Assembly (NCBI GenBank): GCA_027311205.1 | Contig: DAICZI010000087.1 | Coordinates: forward strand, 1 to 6,904 | DNA from: Beijerinckiaceae bacterium | Lineage (GTDB): Bacteria > Pseudomonadota > Alphaproteobacteria > Rhizobiales > Beijerinckiaceae | Length of the DNA: 6,904 nucleotides | Reading direction: 5' to 3' | Shown: positions 6,829 to 6,904 of the stretch, one piece after another | How positions within the stretch are numbered: position 1 is the stretch's first letter | How the letters are laid out: each line of letters begins with the position of its first letter | Notes under the pieces: generated by a model | Told to the model about the DNA's origin: nothing | The model's database searches: none | What the model saw: the letters and a program-made list of their open reading frames with translations, nothing else | Translations under genes and position numbers: made by a program

Positions 6829-6904
6829 AACTATTGCATAGCCCGATAACGGCGGAACCATACCGGGAAAAAACACGCCCTTTACGCCCTCGTCGATCCT
6901 GTTT

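Larger units (their letters stand above)
6706..6904 (-). ncRNA. ssrA: tmRNA, coding piece of a permuted two-piece ssrA gene (partial)
   Basis: On the minus strand the right edge begins AAACAGGATCGACGAGGGCG, which resembles the 5' tRNA-like half of tmRNA (GGATTCGACG in E. coli). A pseudoknot-like stem follows: CCCG at 6867-6864 pairs with CGGG at 6845-6842. Next comes ATAGTT just before the resume codon GCA. The tag frame then encodes ANDNYAPVAQAA and ends with TAA (6792-6790). Downstream are GGTTTGAAAAACC and a 3' hairpin at 6731-6706, with stem GGAGGC/GCCTCC, inner stem CTG/CAG and a GCAA loop. No T-arm or CCA-bearing acceptor half follows the tag, which is the pattern of alphaproteobacterial split tmRNA: the acceptor piece is encoded upstream and should lie beyond 6904. 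About 6-7 bases of the 5' acceptor strand are probably also outside. The exact mature 3' end is inferred. tmRNA acts with SmpB on stalled ribosomes. Confidence 0.93.

Overview
This window looks like chromosomal DNA of an alphaproteobacterium. Four things point that way: the coding piece of a split, circularly permuted tmRNA at the right edge; an SspB adaptor of the alphaproteobacterial type; a DUF4169 / ribbon-helix-helix gene pair typical of the class; and an AsmA-like protein with the FVDW N-terminus seen in that class. GC content is high throughout. I see no insertion sequence, phage gene, CRISPR array or attachment site.

Layout. Positions 1-147 read on the minus strand as the C-terminal part of a DUF502 membrane protein. 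This stops abruptly near 148. From about 149 to 523 the plus strand carries the C-terminal two thirds of a NYN (PIN-like) domain protein whose N-terminal part is missing. Both genes are cut at the same point, so the first 150 bases look like a foreign join, either a chimeric assembly or a real rearrangement. Next, on the plus strand, come a complete FAD-linked D-2-hydroxyacid dehydrogenase (605-2011; D-lactate dehydrogenase / GlcD family) and a large AsmA-family envelope protein (2060-5698) 48 bases further on. These two may be co-transcribed.

The right part is on the minus strand, convergent with AsmA, and reads right to left. It holds the tmRNA coding piece with tag ANDNYAPVAQAA, then sspB, then a DUF4169 protein, then an RHH_4 protein whose 3' end overlaps the 3' end of the AsmA gene by 35 bases. 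The three minus-strand protein genes are tightly packed and probably form one transcription unit downstream of ssrA.

Functional picture. tmRNA rescues stalled ribosomes and adds the tag. SspB captures the tag and delivers the protein to ClpXP. Both parts of this quality-control pathway are therefore encoded side by side, followed by two small genes of unknown role. The plus-strand genes serve separate housekeeping roles: respiratory oxidation of a 2-hydroxyacid, and envelope or lipid homeostasis. I found no clearly new system. The most notable points are the break near 148 and the ssrA-sspB-DUF4169-RHH cluster.
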